A DNA stretch of 64,000 nt from Pedobacter sp. N36a (GCF_014472395.1 NZ_JACSZW010000001.1:744001-808000), one strand, 5' to 3'. Numbered from the stretch's first letter, positions 16,803 through 27,295 are shown. Notes: generated from the letters alone by a model not told the origin. A program made the numbers and translations.

Positions 16803-17519
16803 TTAACTTAAATCAAACAGGCTGTTTACCCCCAGCAATTTACGGGAAGTAAAACCTTCTCCATAAGTGGCTCCGATAGATTTACCAAACTCACGCGCAC
16901 GTCCTATCACACTGTCGAAAAATTCCGGTGAGGAAATATAAGTTTCCTGCTCTTCATGATCCGGATTAAAAAACTGAGTTTTAAATGCTTTGATGGAATC
17001 TATTTTGGTTTGAATAAAAGGGGTAATATCTATAATGATGTCCGGTTCAATATACCTGTCCTGAATGTATTGCAGCACCAATCTTGGTCTCCAGGCCTCC
17101 TGAGCGACCCCATCGATTTCTGTATGAATCTTTGGTAAACCCGACAGAAAACAGGCATCATTACTCAAATCACCGGCACGGCCATGATCTGGATGCCTAT
17201 CGTGGAGCGCATTAGTTAACATCATCTCTGGTTGATATTTACGGATCATCCTGATGATGGCCAAACGATGTTCTTCATCATTAGTAAAGAACCCGTCTCT
17301 GAAACGGAGGTTCTCACGGGCATGGATGCCTAAAATCTTTGCTGAATCTGCGGCTTCCTCATCTCTGATTTCAGCAGAGCCTCTGGTTCCCAACTCACCT
17401 CTGGTAAAATCAACAATGCCTACTCTTTTACCAAGGGCAATGTGTTTTGCTATTGTTCCGGAACAACCTAATTCTGCGTCGTCCGGGTGAACAGCAAGTA
17501 CTAATACATCTAACTTCAT
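16803..17519 (-). CDS. bshB1: Bacillithiol biosynthesis deacetylase BshB1
   Basis: 238 residues, PIG-L/LmbE-type zinc deacetylase that removes the acetyl group from N-acetylglucosaminyl-malate in bacillithiol synthesis. MKLDVLVLAVHPDDAELGCS starts it with the zinc motif HPDDAE (11-16). RGELGTRGSAEIRDEEAADS is the diagnostic block of BshB1 over other LmbE proteins, and HDRHPDHGRA (about 105-114) supplies the third ligand. It is the last gene of DUF4294-gpx-bshB1; the gap to gpx is 26 bases. The link with a thiol peroxidase fits a low-molecular-weight thiol role. Confidence 0.93.
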   Translation of the reverse strand: MKLDVLVLAVHPDDAELGCSGTIAKHIALGKRVGIVDFTRGELGTRGSAEIRDEEAADSAKILGIHARENLRFRDGFFTNDEEHRLAIIRMIRKYQPEMMLTNALHDRHPDHGRAGDLSNDACFLSGLPKIHTEIDGVAQEAWRPRLVLQYIQDRYIEPDIIIDITPFIQTKIDSIKAFKTQFFNPDHEEQETYISSPEFFDSVIGRAREFGKSIGATYGEGFTSRKLLGVNSLFDLS

Positions 17520-17545
17520 AACGTTTTAAAAAATTATTGGGAAAA

Positions 17546-18043
17546 TTATCCCAGTCGCTGGATCTTCTTTTTTACTTTGTTGGACAATGGTTTGGTAAAG
17601 GGGAAGAAATAATCCACTACTTCTCCCTTTTTATTAATCAGGTATTTGTGGAAGTTCCATCTAGGTGTGGAAGTTAAATTTCCGTTGAGTTTTTTATCGC
17701 CCAGGAATTTAAACAAGGGATGTGCATGTGCTCCTCTGACCATTGTTTTCTCAAACACAGGAAATTCCACCCCATAATTTAATTCACAGAACTCCTGAAT
17801 CCCGGCCTCCTCTAAAGGTTCCTGTCTGCCGAAATCATTAGAAGGAAAGGCCAGTACTTCAAAATCCTGGGATTTCAGCTCCTCCCTTAACTCCTGTAAC
17901 TCCTTCAGCTGAGGTGCAAAACCACAGCCCGAGGCAATATTGACAATCAATAAATTTTTGTTTTTATAATCTGAAAGATTCTTTTCTTTTCCATTGATCA
18001 ATTTCACCTTAAACTGGTGTATACTTTTTGGCTGATCCGACAT
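17546..18043 (-). CDS. Glutathione peroxidase-family thiol peroxidase
   Basis: 165 residues, thioredoxin-fold. LIVNIASGCGFAPQLKELQE (about 31-50) carries the peroxidatic cysteine; the usual NVASxCG is here NIASGCG. FPSNDFGRQEP (Gln of the catalytic triad) and WNFHKYLINKKGEV (Trp/Asn) complete the active site. A cysteine form rather than selenocysteine; it should reduce hydroperoxides with thioredoxin or bacillithiol. It sits 3 bases after DUF4294 and 26 bases before bshB1, which makes redox co-regulation likely. Confidence 0.92.
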   Translation of the reverse strand: MSDQPKSIHQFKVKLINGKEKNLSDYKNKNLLIVNIASGCGFAPQLKELQELREELKSQDFEVLAFPSNDFGRQEPLEEAGIQEFCELNYGVEFPVFEKTMVRGAHAHPLFKFLGDKKLNGNLTSTPRWNFHKYLINKKGEVVDYFFPFTKPLSNKVKKKIQRLG

Positions 18044-18046
18044 ATT

Positions 18047-18664
18047 TTATTGGTAAAATCCAGAAGAAAGAATGATCGCTTCAATGTCCCGCTCTTCCGT
18101 TGGATTGTATTTACTTTTTAGGTTATGGCCAACTACTCTGGCCACTGATTGGTATAAAAAGGCGGTTACGCCCCCTTTTGTTTCTTTTACAATTTCATAA
18201 GTGGTACGTCCTACTTCCCGGTCGATCAGCTTCGTTAAAATCTGTCCCTGAGAAATGGTCAATTCCTTAATTTCCCTATTAAACATGTCTTTAATCTCTT
18301 TATCACACTGTTTAACCAGGCTTTTTTGCGTCTTCTTATCTGTCGCCAGCGCAAGATCCTTTTCCAGCTGTTCATATCTCCGCTTTGCAAAAAGTGCATA
18401 GGGCATCACCTTCATCACATTGTAACGCAATCGGTTATAAGCCGCGCGATCTTGAGGAGTTTTAAATAGCCGATAGGCATAAATCTGGACTTCGTTGAGC
18501 GGAATCCATGGGATCATCTCTCCATTCTCATTTGTGGAGGCTACACGAATGGTGTCATTTTTTCCCAATGCAGGGTATTTCACGGGCACAGTGCCGGTCT
18601 GCCCTTTAGCAGAAGCCGCTGTAATCATGACAATTGACAGAAAAAACAACCTATAAAATTTCAT
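18047..18664 (-). CDS. DUF4294 family exported protein
   Basis: 205 residues from ATG 18664. An in-frame TTG 18 bases upstream would add KRYKF-type residues before the signal, so I reject it. MKFYRLFFLSIVMITAASAK is a signal peptide with cleavage near AKG. The domain matches DUF4294: WIPLNEVQIYAYRLFKTPQD, RLRYNVMKVMPYALFAKRRY, and ISQGQILTKLIDREVGRTTY. The family is Bacteroidota-specific with no known function. First gene of the operon with gpx and bshB1. Confidence 0.85.
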   Translation of the reverse strand: MKFYRLFFLSIVMITAASAKGQTGTVPVKYPALGKNDTIRVASTNENGEMIPWIPLNEVQIYAYRLFKTPQDRAAYNRLRYNVMKVMPYALFAKRRYEQLEKDLALATDKKTQKSLVKQCDKEIKDMFNREIKELTISQGQILTKLIDREVGRTTYEIVKETKGGVTAFLYQSVARVVGHNLKSKYNPTEERDIEAIILSSGFYQ

Positions 18665-19006
18665 AAATTTATACCTCTTCAATAAAGGCCAATTTAATAT
18701 ATTAATTGATTACTATTCTAAGATAAAATTTTCATAAGGAAAGCTTATCATCCTGAGGTAAATAAATACAAATGAAATGCCAATGAACCTTTTACTAAAT
18801 GATCGGTTAAGAACGAACAAGGAATAACTTAGAGAAACTTAAAATTGGAGGAATTATTGTGTATCACTATAGGATCTTTACAAAAAGCTTATATTAACAA
18901 AAGTATAGGGGCAATAAACTAGTATTTAAGTAAAATTTTAGGTTCATTTGCCCTTTGAACAGCGATCCATAACCAATAACATTACCGAAAAACAATTTAT
19001 AGATTG
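18665..19006. other. Divergent intergenic region between DUF4294 and rsh
   Basis: 342 AT-rich bases. No credible ORF. A minus-strand TACTTTTG (18898-18905) is an exact -7 box, but 234 bases from the DUF4294 start and without a -33. No exact box near the rsh start. Confidence 0.4.
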
Positions 19007-21217
19007 ATGAAGAACACACTAGTGATTGATTTAGAAGCAGAGAAGCAAGAGATATTGAAGCGTTACCGTGCGCTTTTGCGTGCCTGTAAGCCAACACTTC
19101 AAAGAGGGGATAAAAAGGAAATCAGAAAAGCATTTGATATGGCATTGGAAAGCCATAAAAATATGCGTAGAAAATCTGGTGAACCTTATATTTACCACCC
19201 TATTGCTGTTGCGCAGATAGCTGCAGAAGAGATCGGACTAGGAACCACTTCGATTGTATGCGCCTTATTACATGATGTGGTAGAAGATACGGACATCACA
19301 CTCGAAGATATTGAACGTGAATTTGGCAAAAAAACTGCCAAAATCATTGATGGTCTGACCAAAATATCCGGTGTTTTTGATTACAACAGCTCATTACAAG
19401 CGGAGAATTTCCGTAAGATGCTGCTCACCCTGGCCGATGATGTCCGGGTAATTCTGATCAAACTGGCGGATCGTTTACACAACATGCGGACGATGGACTT
19501 TATGCCCAGACACAAGCAGTTGAAAATCGCTTCCGAAACCATTTACCTTTACGCCCCCCTGGCCCATCGCCTGGGATTATATGCGATTAAATCTGAGCTG
19601 GAAGATCTTTCCATGAAATATCTGGAGCCAGACACTTATAAATACATTGCCACACAACTGAATGAGAAAAAGGCCGAAAGGACTTTATTTATCAAAAGGT
19701 TTGTGGAGCCGATCAATGAGATCCTGGCAGAACAGGGGCTGACGGCCGATATCTACGGCCGGCCGAAATCGATCCATTCTATATGGAATAAGATGAAAAG
19801 TAAAAATATTCCTTTTGAGGAAGTTTATGACCTTTTCGCCATCAGGATCATTCTGGACAGTGCACCTGAAAATGAAAAAGCAGATTGCTGGAAGGCTTAT
19901 TCAATTGTGACCGATTTGTACCGTCCAAATCCGGATCGCCTGCGCGACTGGGTTTCGTCTCCAAAAGGAAACGGTTATGAGTCTCTGCATACTACCGTAA
20001 TGGGGCCAAAAGGCCAATGGGTGGAAGTTCAGATCCGTACACAGCGGATGAATGAGATTGCAGAAAAAGGTTTTGCAGCACACTGGAAATATAAAGAATC
20101 CAGCAATGATAATGGTCTGGATCAATGGATTATGAAGGTAAGAGAGATGCTGAACAATCCGGAAGCGAATGCATTAGACTTCCTGGACGACTTCAAAATG
20201 AACCTCTTCTCGGATGAGATATTCATCTTTACCCCTAAAGGAGCCTTACTTCAATTGCCATTAGGTGCTACTGCCTTAGACTTTGCCTTTGAAATCCATA
20301 CGGATGTTGGTGCGAAATGTATCGGTGCTAAAGTGAACCATAAACTGGTTCCTTTATCTTACAAATTACAGAACGGGGATCAGGTAGAGATCATCACATC
20401 CAGCAAACAGACGCCGAAAGAAGATTGGCTGAACATTGTGGTGACAGCGAAGGCCAAATCGAAAATCAAATCCTCCTTAAAAGAAGAGAAAAGAAAAATT
20501 GCGGATCAGGGTAAAGAAACTTTGGAGCGTAAGTTGAAGTCGTTAAAGATTACTTACAATACAGACAATCTGAACAAGCTGACCTATTTCTTCAAACTAC
20601 CTTCAACACAGGAGCTTTTCATCGCCGTTGCGAAAGGAAAGATCGAGTTGAAAGACCTGAAAGATTACCTGGCGAGCGAAAAAGAGATTGAAAACAGAGG
20701 TTCCTCTGAAAAAAGCGACAACCAAAAGATTGAAGCCTTACTGAACAAAGTGAAAGGGCCGGAATCTGATATTCTTTTGATTGGTGAAGACCTGCAAAAG
20801 ATAGATTATACGCTTGCTGCCTGTTGTAATCCCATCCCAGGTGATGACGTTTTTGGTTTTGTAACCGTGAATGAGGGAATCAAAATCCACCGCACTAATT
20901 GTCCGAATGCCGCACAGCTGATGGCCAATTACGGCTACCGCGTGATCAAAGCCAAATGGAATCGTCAGCAGGAACTCACTTTCTTAACCGGATTGCATAT
21001 TATTGGAATAGATGACGTAGGTTTGATCAATAATATCACCAAGGTGATTTCCGGAGATTTCAAGGTAAACATGCGTTCTATTACCGTCGACACAGATAAT
21101 GGCATCTTTGATGGCTCAATTATGGTTTATGTAAATGATAAAGAACACTTAGACAACCTGATTAAAAATCTATTGGAAGTAAAAGGCGTGACGGCAGTTA
21201 CCCGTTTTGATGCCTAA
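19007..21217 (+). CDS. rsh: Bifunctional (p)ppGpp synthetase/hydrolase (RelA/SpoT homologue)
   Basis: 736 residues from ATG 19007 (a TTG just before it is ignored). HD hydrolase domain (about 50-200): YHPIAVAQIAAEEIGLG and ALLHDVVEDTDIT with the HD pair, then LADRLHNMRTM. Synthetase domain (about 245-360): YGRPKSIHSIWNKM, FAIRIIL, SPKGNGYESLHTTV, EKGFAAHWKYKE. TGS (about 400-460, IFTPKGALLQLPLGATALDF), a zinc-finger-like AACCNPIPGDDVFG, and a C-terminal ACT domain. The HDxxED motif is intact, so hydrolase activity should remain; both activities are expected. It is the stringent-response alarmone regulator. Upstream of the fur-like gene and purA. Confidence 0.96.
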   Translation: MKNTLVIDLEAEKQEILKRYRALLRACKPTLQRGDKKEIRKAFDMALESHKNMRRKSGEPYIYHPIAVAQIAAEEIGLGTTSIVCALLHDVVEDTDITLEDIEREFGKKTAKIIDGLTKISGVFDYNSSLQAENFRKMLLTLADDVRVILIKLADRLHNMRTMDFMPRHKQLKIASETIYLYAPLAHRLGLYAIKSELEDLSMKYLEPDTYKYIATQLNEKKAERTLFIKRFVEPINEILAEQGLTADIYGRPKSIHSIWNKMKSKNIPFEEVYDLFAIRIILDSAPENEKADCWKAYSIVTDLYRPNPDRLRDWVSSPKGNGYESLHTTVMGPKGQWVEVQIRTQRMNEIAEKGFAAHWKYKESSNDNGLDQWIMKVREMLNNPEANALDFLDDFKMNLFSDEIFIFTPKGALLQLPLGATALDFAFEIHTDVGAKCIGAKVNHKLVPLSYKLQNGDQVEIITSSKQTPKEDWLNIVVTAKAKSKIKSSLKEEKRKIADQGKETLERKLKSLKITYNTDNLNKLTYFFKLPSTQELFIAVAKGKIELKDLKDYLASEKEIENRGSSEKSDNQKIEALLNKVKGPESDILLIGEDLQKIDYTLAACCNPIPGDDVFGFVTVNEGIKIHRTNCPNAAQLMANYGYRVIKAKWNRQQELTFLTGLHIIGIDDVGLINNITKVISGDFKVNMRSITVDTDNGIFDGSIMVYVNDKEHLDNLIKNLLEVKGVTAVTRFDA

Positions 21218-21255
21218 AAAAACGAATAAAACATACAGGTTTATATAAAAATTGG

Positions 21256-21263
21256 TACCTTTG
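21256..21263 (+). promoter_or_regulatory. -7 box TACCTTTG for the Fur-family gene
   Basis: Exact TAnnTTTG match, 17 bases before the start codon, followed by GAAAGGAG, a rare decent Shine-Dalgarno-like stretch here. Confidence 0.55.
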
Positions 21264-21280
21264 AAAGGAGTTTAAAAACT

Positions 21281-21772
21281 ATGTCTACAAACCACAACAG
21301 CGAGTTAGTAAGAAAAATATTCGAAGCTTACCTCGAAAATAAGAGTCTGAGAAAAACACCGGAACGTTTTGCCATCTTAGAAGAAATATATTCCAGAGAT
21401 GACCATTTCGATGTAGAGACTCTCTATATCCACATGAAAAACCAAAAATATCGTGTCAGCAGAGCTACTGTATACAACACTTTAGAGCTATTGGTTTCCT
21501 GTGATCTGGTTACTAAACATCAGTTTGGCAAAAACATGGCGCAATTTGAGAAATCTTATGGCTACCATCAGCACGACCATATCATTTGTATTGACTGCGG
21601 GAAAGTTGTAGAATTCTGCGATCCGCGCATCCATCAGATCCAGAGTATGGTTGGTGAATTGCTGAAGTTTGAAATCAAGCACCACTCACTAAACCTTTAT
21701 GGCGTTTGTTTCGATTGCACTGCAAAAAATGCAATGAACAATCAGAATAGCGAAGTAAAACATGCAAGTTAA
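21281..21772 (+). CDS. Fur-family metal/peroxide-responsive transcriptional regulator
   Basis: 163 residues. N-terminal winged helix (about 10-85) with RKTPERFAILEEIYSRDDHF and VSRATVYNTLELLVSCDLV. The dimerisation domain has HQHDHIICIDCGKVVEFCDP, giving the His cluster and CxxC zinc site, and a second CFDC (about 145-148). The two CxxC pairs are typical of a structural zinc site. Fur (iron), Zur and PerR share these motifs; no residue I see decides. It has its own promoter and precedes purA by 32 bases, so it may be co-transcribed with it. Confidence 0.9.
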   Translation: MSTNHNSELVRKIFEAYLENKSLRKTPERFAILEEIYSRDDHFDVETLYIHMKNQKYRVSRATVYNTLELLVSCDLVTKHQFGKNMAQFEKSYGYHQHDHIICIDCGKVVEFCDPRIHQIQSMVGELLKFEIKHHSLNLYGVCFDCTAKNAMNNQNSEVKHAS

Positions 21773-21801
21773 CATATCCAATTTATAATATTCAAATTTA
21801 A

Positions 21802-23082
<1,281 letters not shown>

Positions 23083-23105
23083 AAATTATCTTCTGATATA
23101 TAGGA

Positions 23106-23131
23106 AAGGCGGCCAATGGCCGCCTTTTTTT
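23106..23131 (+). terminator. Intrinsic terminator after purA
   Basis: Perfect stem AAGGCGGCC / GGCCGCCTT with a 3-base loop (AAT) and seven Ts. Ends the fur-like/purA transcript before the pabB promoter. Confidence 0.9.
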
Positions 23132-23147
23132 ATAGGCGGTTTTCCCT

Positions 23148-23155
23148 TACCTTTG
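23148..23155 (+). promoter_or_regulatory. -7 box TACCTTTG for pabB
   Basis: Exact TAnnTTTG ending 7 bases before the ATG. A start site at the usual distance would leave almost no leader. Confidence 0.55.
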
Positions 23156-23162
23156 TAGCGAA

Positions 23163-24416
23163 ATGAGCCATCTGGAATTATCGTTATTTAAAAGTAAAGC
23201 GCTGCATTGGGCAAATACTTTTGACATCTGCTGCTGTTTAGACTCCAACAATTATACAGACCCTTACGGGAAATTCGACTTTATCATTGCTGCTGGAGCT
23301 ACAACAGTACTTTCTAAAGAAACTGGCGGCGCATTTGAAGCCTTACAAGCTTTCTACGAACAGCACAAAACCTGGATGTTCGGCTTATTCAGTTACGACC
23401 TGAAAAACGAAGATGAGCAGCTGCAATCCAACCATCCTGATTTTCATCAGTTTCCTGCTTTATTTTTCTTTGTTCCTCAATATCTGATTGCCTGGAAAGA
23501 CGGTCAGGCACAGGTGATTTTTGGTGATGCCCAGCTTTTAGAAACCATCTCTAGCTTTGAAATTCCAGCAGTAAAAACTTATCCTCCGTTGAATATCCAG
23601 GCTTCAATGAATAAAGAAAGCTATCTGGAAAAAATCAAACAACTGCACCAGCACATCAGCAGGGGTGATATTTACGAGATTACTTATTGCCAGGAATTCT
23701 TTACTGAAAACGCAGAGATTGATCCATTATATGTATTTGAACAGCTCAATGCCCTTTCCCCTACGCCATTTGCAGGCTATTTTAAGATCTACGATCAATA
23801 CATCCTTTCGGCCAGTCCGGAAAGATTTCTTTGCAAACGTGCAAACAAATTAATTTCTCAGCCCATTAAAGGTACTGCTAAACGCAGTCGGGAGGCCAAT
23901 ATTGATGAGCGGATCAAACTTGAGTTAAGTGAAAATATAAAAGAACAGGCAGAAAATGTAATGATTGTGGATCTGGTGCGCAATGACCTTACAAAAAGTG
24001 CCTTAAAAGGAAGCGTTAAGGTCGAAGAGCTTTTTGGCATCTATACCTTCCCGCAGGTACACCAGATGATCTCTACGATCAGCTGTGAGCTGGCGCCAGA
24101 ATTACATTTCATAGAGGCGATCAGAAATACTTTCCCAATGGGCTCGATGACCGGTGCACCAAAGATCCGGGCAATGGAACTGATCGAAAAGTATGAACTG
24201 AGTAGAAGAGGTGCATATTCCGGTTCTTTCGGCTACCTCAGCCCTGATGCTGAATTCGATTTCAACGTGATCATCCGCAGCATTTTCTATCAGGAAAGCA
24301 GCAAACACTTGTCTTTTCAGGTAGGGGGAGCTATTACGTATGCCGCTGACGCGCATGACGAATATGAAGAATGTATGTTAAAAGCATCAGCCATCATTCA
24401 AACCTTAACACGCTAA
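23163..24416 (+). CDS. pabB: Aminodeoxychorismate synthase component I (PabB)
   Basis: 417 residues. Converts chorismate to 4-amino-4-deoxychorismate with an amidotransferase partner, for folate. The chorismate-binding domain spans about 150-415: SRGDIYEITYCQEFF, SASPERFL, then the PIKGTAKRS motif (Lys in PIKGT is typical of PabB and differs from the PIAGT of TrpE), ENVMIVDLVRNDL, FPMGSMTGAPKIRAMELIEK and GAYSGSFGYLSPDAEFD. No glutaminase domain is fused. The likely downstream lyase is the class IV aminotransferase at 4751-5590. Single gene with its own promoter. Confidence 0.92.
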   Translation: MSHLELSLFKSKALHWANTFDICCCLDSNNYTDPYGKFDFIIAAGATTVLSKETGGAFEALQAFYEQHKTWMFGLFSYDLKNEDEQLQSNHPDFHQFPALFFFVPQYLIAWKDGQAQVIFGDAQLLETISSFEIPAVKTYPPLNIQASMNKESYLEKIKQLHQHISRGDIYEITYCQEFFTENAEIDPLYVFEQLNALSPTPFAGYFKIYDQYILSASPERFLCKRANKLISQPIKGTAKRSREANIDERIKLELSENIKEQAENVMIVDLVRNDLTKSALKGSVKVEELFGIYTFPQVHQMISTISCELAPELHFIEAIRNTFPMGSMTGAPKIRAMELIEKYELSRRGAYSGSFGYLSPDAEFDFNVIIRSIFYQESSKHLSFQVGGAITYAADAHDEYEECMLKASAIIQTLTR

Positions 24417-24428
24417 ACCTGATTCCAT

Positions 24429-24459
24429 TAAAAAGGCCGTTACCTTTCAGTAACAGCCT
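24429..24459 (-). terminator. Intrinsic terminator for the M48 protease gene
   Basis: Reading leftward, AGGCTGTTAC / GTAACGGCCT pairs with one mismatch around a 6-base loop, followed by five Ts. It lies between the convergent pabB and M48 genes and may act on both. Confidence 0.7.
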
Positions 24460-24483
24460 GTCTATAATTTTCTTCTTTTCTAA

Positions 24484-25311
24484 TTATCGGATTGGTTTTC
24501 CGGTAGTAGAGTTAAAATATTTTTGTGCTTCCGGCAATAGTCTTTGAATCTGTGCGATACGTGTGGCATCAGAAGGGTGTGTACTTAAAAACTCAGATGG
24601 TTTTTGCGTACCAGCACTTGCTGCAGCCATTCTTTGCCAGAAAGAAATTGCACTGGAAGGATCATATCCTGCCATCGACATAAAAATCAATCCCAGCTGA
24701 TCTGCTTCCAGCTCCTGCTTCCTTGAATTTGGCAGCAATACAAAACCTTGCGCCCCCAATCCATAAGCCTGGTTAATCATCGCTTGTGCAGTCTGCGATT
24801 TTCCTGCCGTAGCCGCACCCAGTAAACTACCTCCAGCTTGCGCTAAAGTAGCTTGAGAAGCCCTTTCTGAAGAATGCTGTGCGATGGCGTGGGCAATCTC
24901 ATGCCCCATCACTGTGGCTAATCCTGCATCATCCTTTGCAATAGGTAAAATTCCGCTGTAAACGGCAACTTTACCGCCAGGCATACACCAGGCATTCACT
25001 TCTTTACTATCGATCAGGTTAAATTCCCAGTTGAAACCCTGGATTTGACTGGCATAGCCATTCGCGTTCATATACTTTGTAACCGCAGCCTGAATTTTCT
25101 GCCCTACTCTTTTCACTCTTGTTGCATCCGCATTGTTGAGCACCTTAGTTTTAGGGTCTCTTAACAAGGAGGTATAACTTTGAGCGGCCACATTCTGCAT
25201 CTCACTTTCACTCACAATACTCAGCCTGCTGCGTCCCGTTAATGGCACTGTAGAACACGAGGAAACGGAAAGCATCGCCGCAGCAATGACCATTAAATTT
25301 AAAGCTTTCAT
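24484..25311 (-). CDS. M48-family zinc metalloprotease, lipoprotein (BepA/LoiP-like)
   Basis: 275 residues. MKALNLMVIAAAMLSVSSC is a lipoprotein signal with lipobox SSC. The protease domain contains NAWCMPGGKVAVYSGIL (about 106-122), the zinc site MGHEIAHAIAQHS (HEIAH, about 136-140) and the third ligand in RKQELEADQLGLIF. The family does quality control of outer-membrane proteins in the periplasm. FLSTHPSDATRIAQIQRLLP near the C-terminus is typical. Probably outer-membrane anchored, facing the periplasm. Stands alone upstream of its terminator. Confidence 0.92.
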   Translation of the reverse strand: MKALNLMVIAAAMLSVSSCSTVPLTGRSRLSIVSESEMQNVAAQSYTSLLRDPKTKVLNNADATRVKRVGQKIQAAVTKYMNANGYASQIQGFNWEFNLIDSKEVNAWCMPGGKVAVYSGILPIAKDDAGLATVMGHEIAHAIAQHSSERASQATLAQAGGSLLGAATAGKSQTAQAMINQAYGLGAQGFVLLPNSRKQELEADQLGLIFMSMAGYDPSSAISFWQRMAAASAGTQKPSEFLSTHPSDATRIAQIQRLLPEAQKYFNSTTGKPIR

Positions 25312-25323
25312 GAATTCGTTGTT

Positions 25324-25971
25324 TTAGGTTGTTTTCTTTTTAAACAGGTAAACTTTGGATTCTTTGCCCATAAGGAGTCGCTCTAAATTCTTCTGATGTG
25401 TCACCAAAATAAGGATACACACACACATTCCATATAATACTTCTGATTTAACAGAAGAATGAAGGATGAATATAATGCTCAATGGGAAGGTAAAACCTGC
25501 ACATATAGAACTTAGGGAAACATATTTAGTGGTTAAGAGCACAACTACAAAGACCAGAACACAAAGCATTGCTGCCGGGAAGTTAACTGCCAAAATCATT
25601 CCAAAAAGTGTGGCCACTCCCTTTCCACCTCTAAAGCCCGCAAATATTGGGAATAAATGCCCCATCACAGCGGTTACTCCGAGTGCAAGTTCGTAATTGA
25701 TAAATTGGGAGGAGTTCTGCGGACCGGTAACGGATAGCCCTATAAAGTAGGCAAGTTTGGTTGCAGTATAGCCTTTGGCGATATCTATCGTCATCACGGC
25801 AAGCCCTGCACGTTTCCCCAATACCCTAAAAGTATTGGTTGCACCGGCATTTCCACTACCATACTCCCTCACGTCGACACCGTAAAATGCTTGTCCGAGC
25901 CATACCGCTGTTGGTATAGACCCAAATAAATAGGCTAAAATTACTGCTGATATAGAATAGACCGAAATCAT
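25324..25971 (-). CDS. plsY: Glycerol-3-phosphate acyltransferase PlsY
   Basis: 215 residues, integral membrane enzyme that acylates position 1 of glycerol-3-phosphate from acyl-phosphate. The three motifs occur in order: FGSIPTAVWLGQAFYGVDVR, EYGSGNAGATNTFRVLGKRA (about 37-56) and FPIFAGFRGGKGVATLFGM. Five hydrophobic segments are visible. It ends 12 bases before the M48 start on the same strand and probably shares its transcript. Confidence 0.96.
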   Translation of the reverse strand: MISVYSISAVILAYLFGSIPTAVWLGQAFYGVDVREYGSGNAGATNTFRVLGKRAGLAVMTIDIAKGYTATKLAYFIGLSVTGPQNSSQFINYELALGVTAVMGHLFPIFAGFRGGKGVATLFGMILAVNFPAAMLCVLVFVVVLLTTKYVSLSSICAGFTFPLSIIFILHSSVKSEVLYGMCVCILILVTHQKNLERLLMGKESKVYLFKKKTT

Positions 25972-26023
25972 TAACTACAATTATAGTAAAAAAACAGAAT
26001 CAAATTCTGATGAATTAAGTTGT

Positions 26024-26866
26024 TTAGCATGCTTTTAAACTCATGTCTAAACTTTTAACAGAGTGGGTTAAAGCGCCCATAGATATAAAATCTACCCCAC
26101 ACGCCGCGTATTCTGCTACATTTTCTTCGGTGATTCCACCAGAGGCTTCTGTTACAAACCTGCCATCGATTACTTTCACCGCTTCTTTTAAATCGGCAAA
26201 GCTGAAATTATCCAGCATAATCCGGTCTACACCTCTCTGAGTTAAAACATCATTTAACTCTGAAAGGTTTCTCACTTCTATCTCTATCTGTAAATCTTTA
26301 TTTTGATCTGCTAAATATTGATTGGCTGCTTTGATCGCATTGGTGATTCCACCAGCATAATCGACGTGGTTATCCTTGATCAGGATCATGTCGTATAAGC
26401 CAATGCGGTGATTTACTCCCCCACCGATCACTACTGCCCATTTCTCCAGGTACCTTAATCCAGGTGTGGTTTTACGGGTATCTAGCAGTTTAGTAGGATA
26501 AGCAGCCAGCAGGCCAACAATATGATTTGTTTTCGTGGCGATCCCACTCATCCTTTGCATACAGTTTAAAACCAATCGCTCAGCTAGTAAAATAGAGTGT
26601 GTACTGCCGGACACCGTCAGTGCAATATCTCCATACTTTACCTGCTCACCATCCGCAATGTTTACGGATACGACTAACTGATCATCAATATAATTGAAAA
26701 TTGCTACTGCCAGTTCCACGCCTGCAATCACCCCATCTTCTTTAATGAGCAATTTTGCTTTACCTTGTGCATTGGCTGGAATGGTAGAAAGTGAAGTATG
26801 ATCCCCATCGCCTAAATCTTCGGCAACAGCGTTTTTTATGAATTGATCTATGATTTGCTTATCCAA
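26024..26866 (-). CDS. nadC: Nicotinate-nucleotide pyrophosphorylase (carboxylating)
   Basis: 280 residues. Makes nicotinate mononucleotide from quinolinate and PRPP in NAD synthesis. The diagnostic stretch is LDTRKTTPGLRYLEKWAVVI followed by GGGVNHRIGLYDMILIKDNH (about 133-172). The catalytic/substrate lysines and arginines in RKTTPG and HR are present; EASGGITEENVAEYAACGVD is the C-terminal motif. The only start that keeps the full N-terminus is TTG at 26864-26866; no upstream ATG or GTG fits. It precedes plsY by 52 bases. Confidence 0.96.
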   Translation of the reverse strand: MDKQIIDQFIKNAVAEDLGDGDHTSLSTIPANAQGKAKLLIKEDGVIAGVELAVAIFNYIDDQLVVSVNIADGEQVKYGDIALTVSGSTHSILLAERLVLNCMQRMSGIATKTNHIVGLLAAYPTKLLDTRKTTPGLRYLEKWAVVIGGGVNHRIGLYDMILIKDNHVDYAGGITNAIKAANQYLADQNKDLQIEIEVRNLSELNDVLTQRGVDRIMLDNFSFADLKEAVKVIDGRFVTEASGGITEENVAEYAACGVDFISMGALTHSVKSLDMSLKAC

Positions 26867-26902
26867 AACTTAAAATTAAACCCAAAAATAGCATTTTTAC
26901 TA

Positions 26903-27295
26903 TTATTTATCCGGCTCTATTCTCAATTCCGTAATAAAAAAAGCATTATTAGACTTTTTCATCGTGATTGAAACGCGGAATTTTCCATTCTTAGTCTGAA
27001 GGGAAAGGATGCCAAATCTAAAGTTCGGATTGGCATTAATGGTGTGTGTAACCGATGATTTAATTGGTGGATACTTAGTAAAGAAGTTCCTTAAGATCTG
27101 TTCTGCCTGTGCTTTAGAGTAGACATCTTCTTCATCAATGATGATGAGCTCCAGGGAAGAAGAAAAATTTACCGCCACATCCTTCGCATTGCCCGCTTTA
27201 AAATAACCGGAAAGATTGTCAATAATATCGCTTTGAATAGCAATAGCAGAAGAAAAAGAGGTAAACAGAATCGTAAATAAAAGTAAGGGCTTCAT
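26903..27295 (-). CDS. DUF4783 family exported protein
   Basis: 130 residues. MKPLLLFTILFTSFSSAIAI is a signal peptide. The mature part (about 22-130) matches DUF4783, an NTF2-like fold: LSGYFKAGNAKDVAVNFSSS, EQILRNFFTKYPPIKSSVTH, FRFGILSLQTKNGKFRVSIT. Function unknown; Bacteroidota-restricted and often next to nadC or similar housekeeping genes. The start is 36 bases upstream of nadC, so it probably leads that operon. Confidence 0.85.
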   Translation of the reverse strand: MKPLLLFTILFTSFSSAIAIQSDIIDNLSGYFKAGNAKDVAVNFSSSLELIIIDEEDVYSKAQAEQILRNFFTKYPPIKSSVTHTINANPNFRFGILSLQTKNGKFRVSITMKKSNNAFFITELRIEPDK

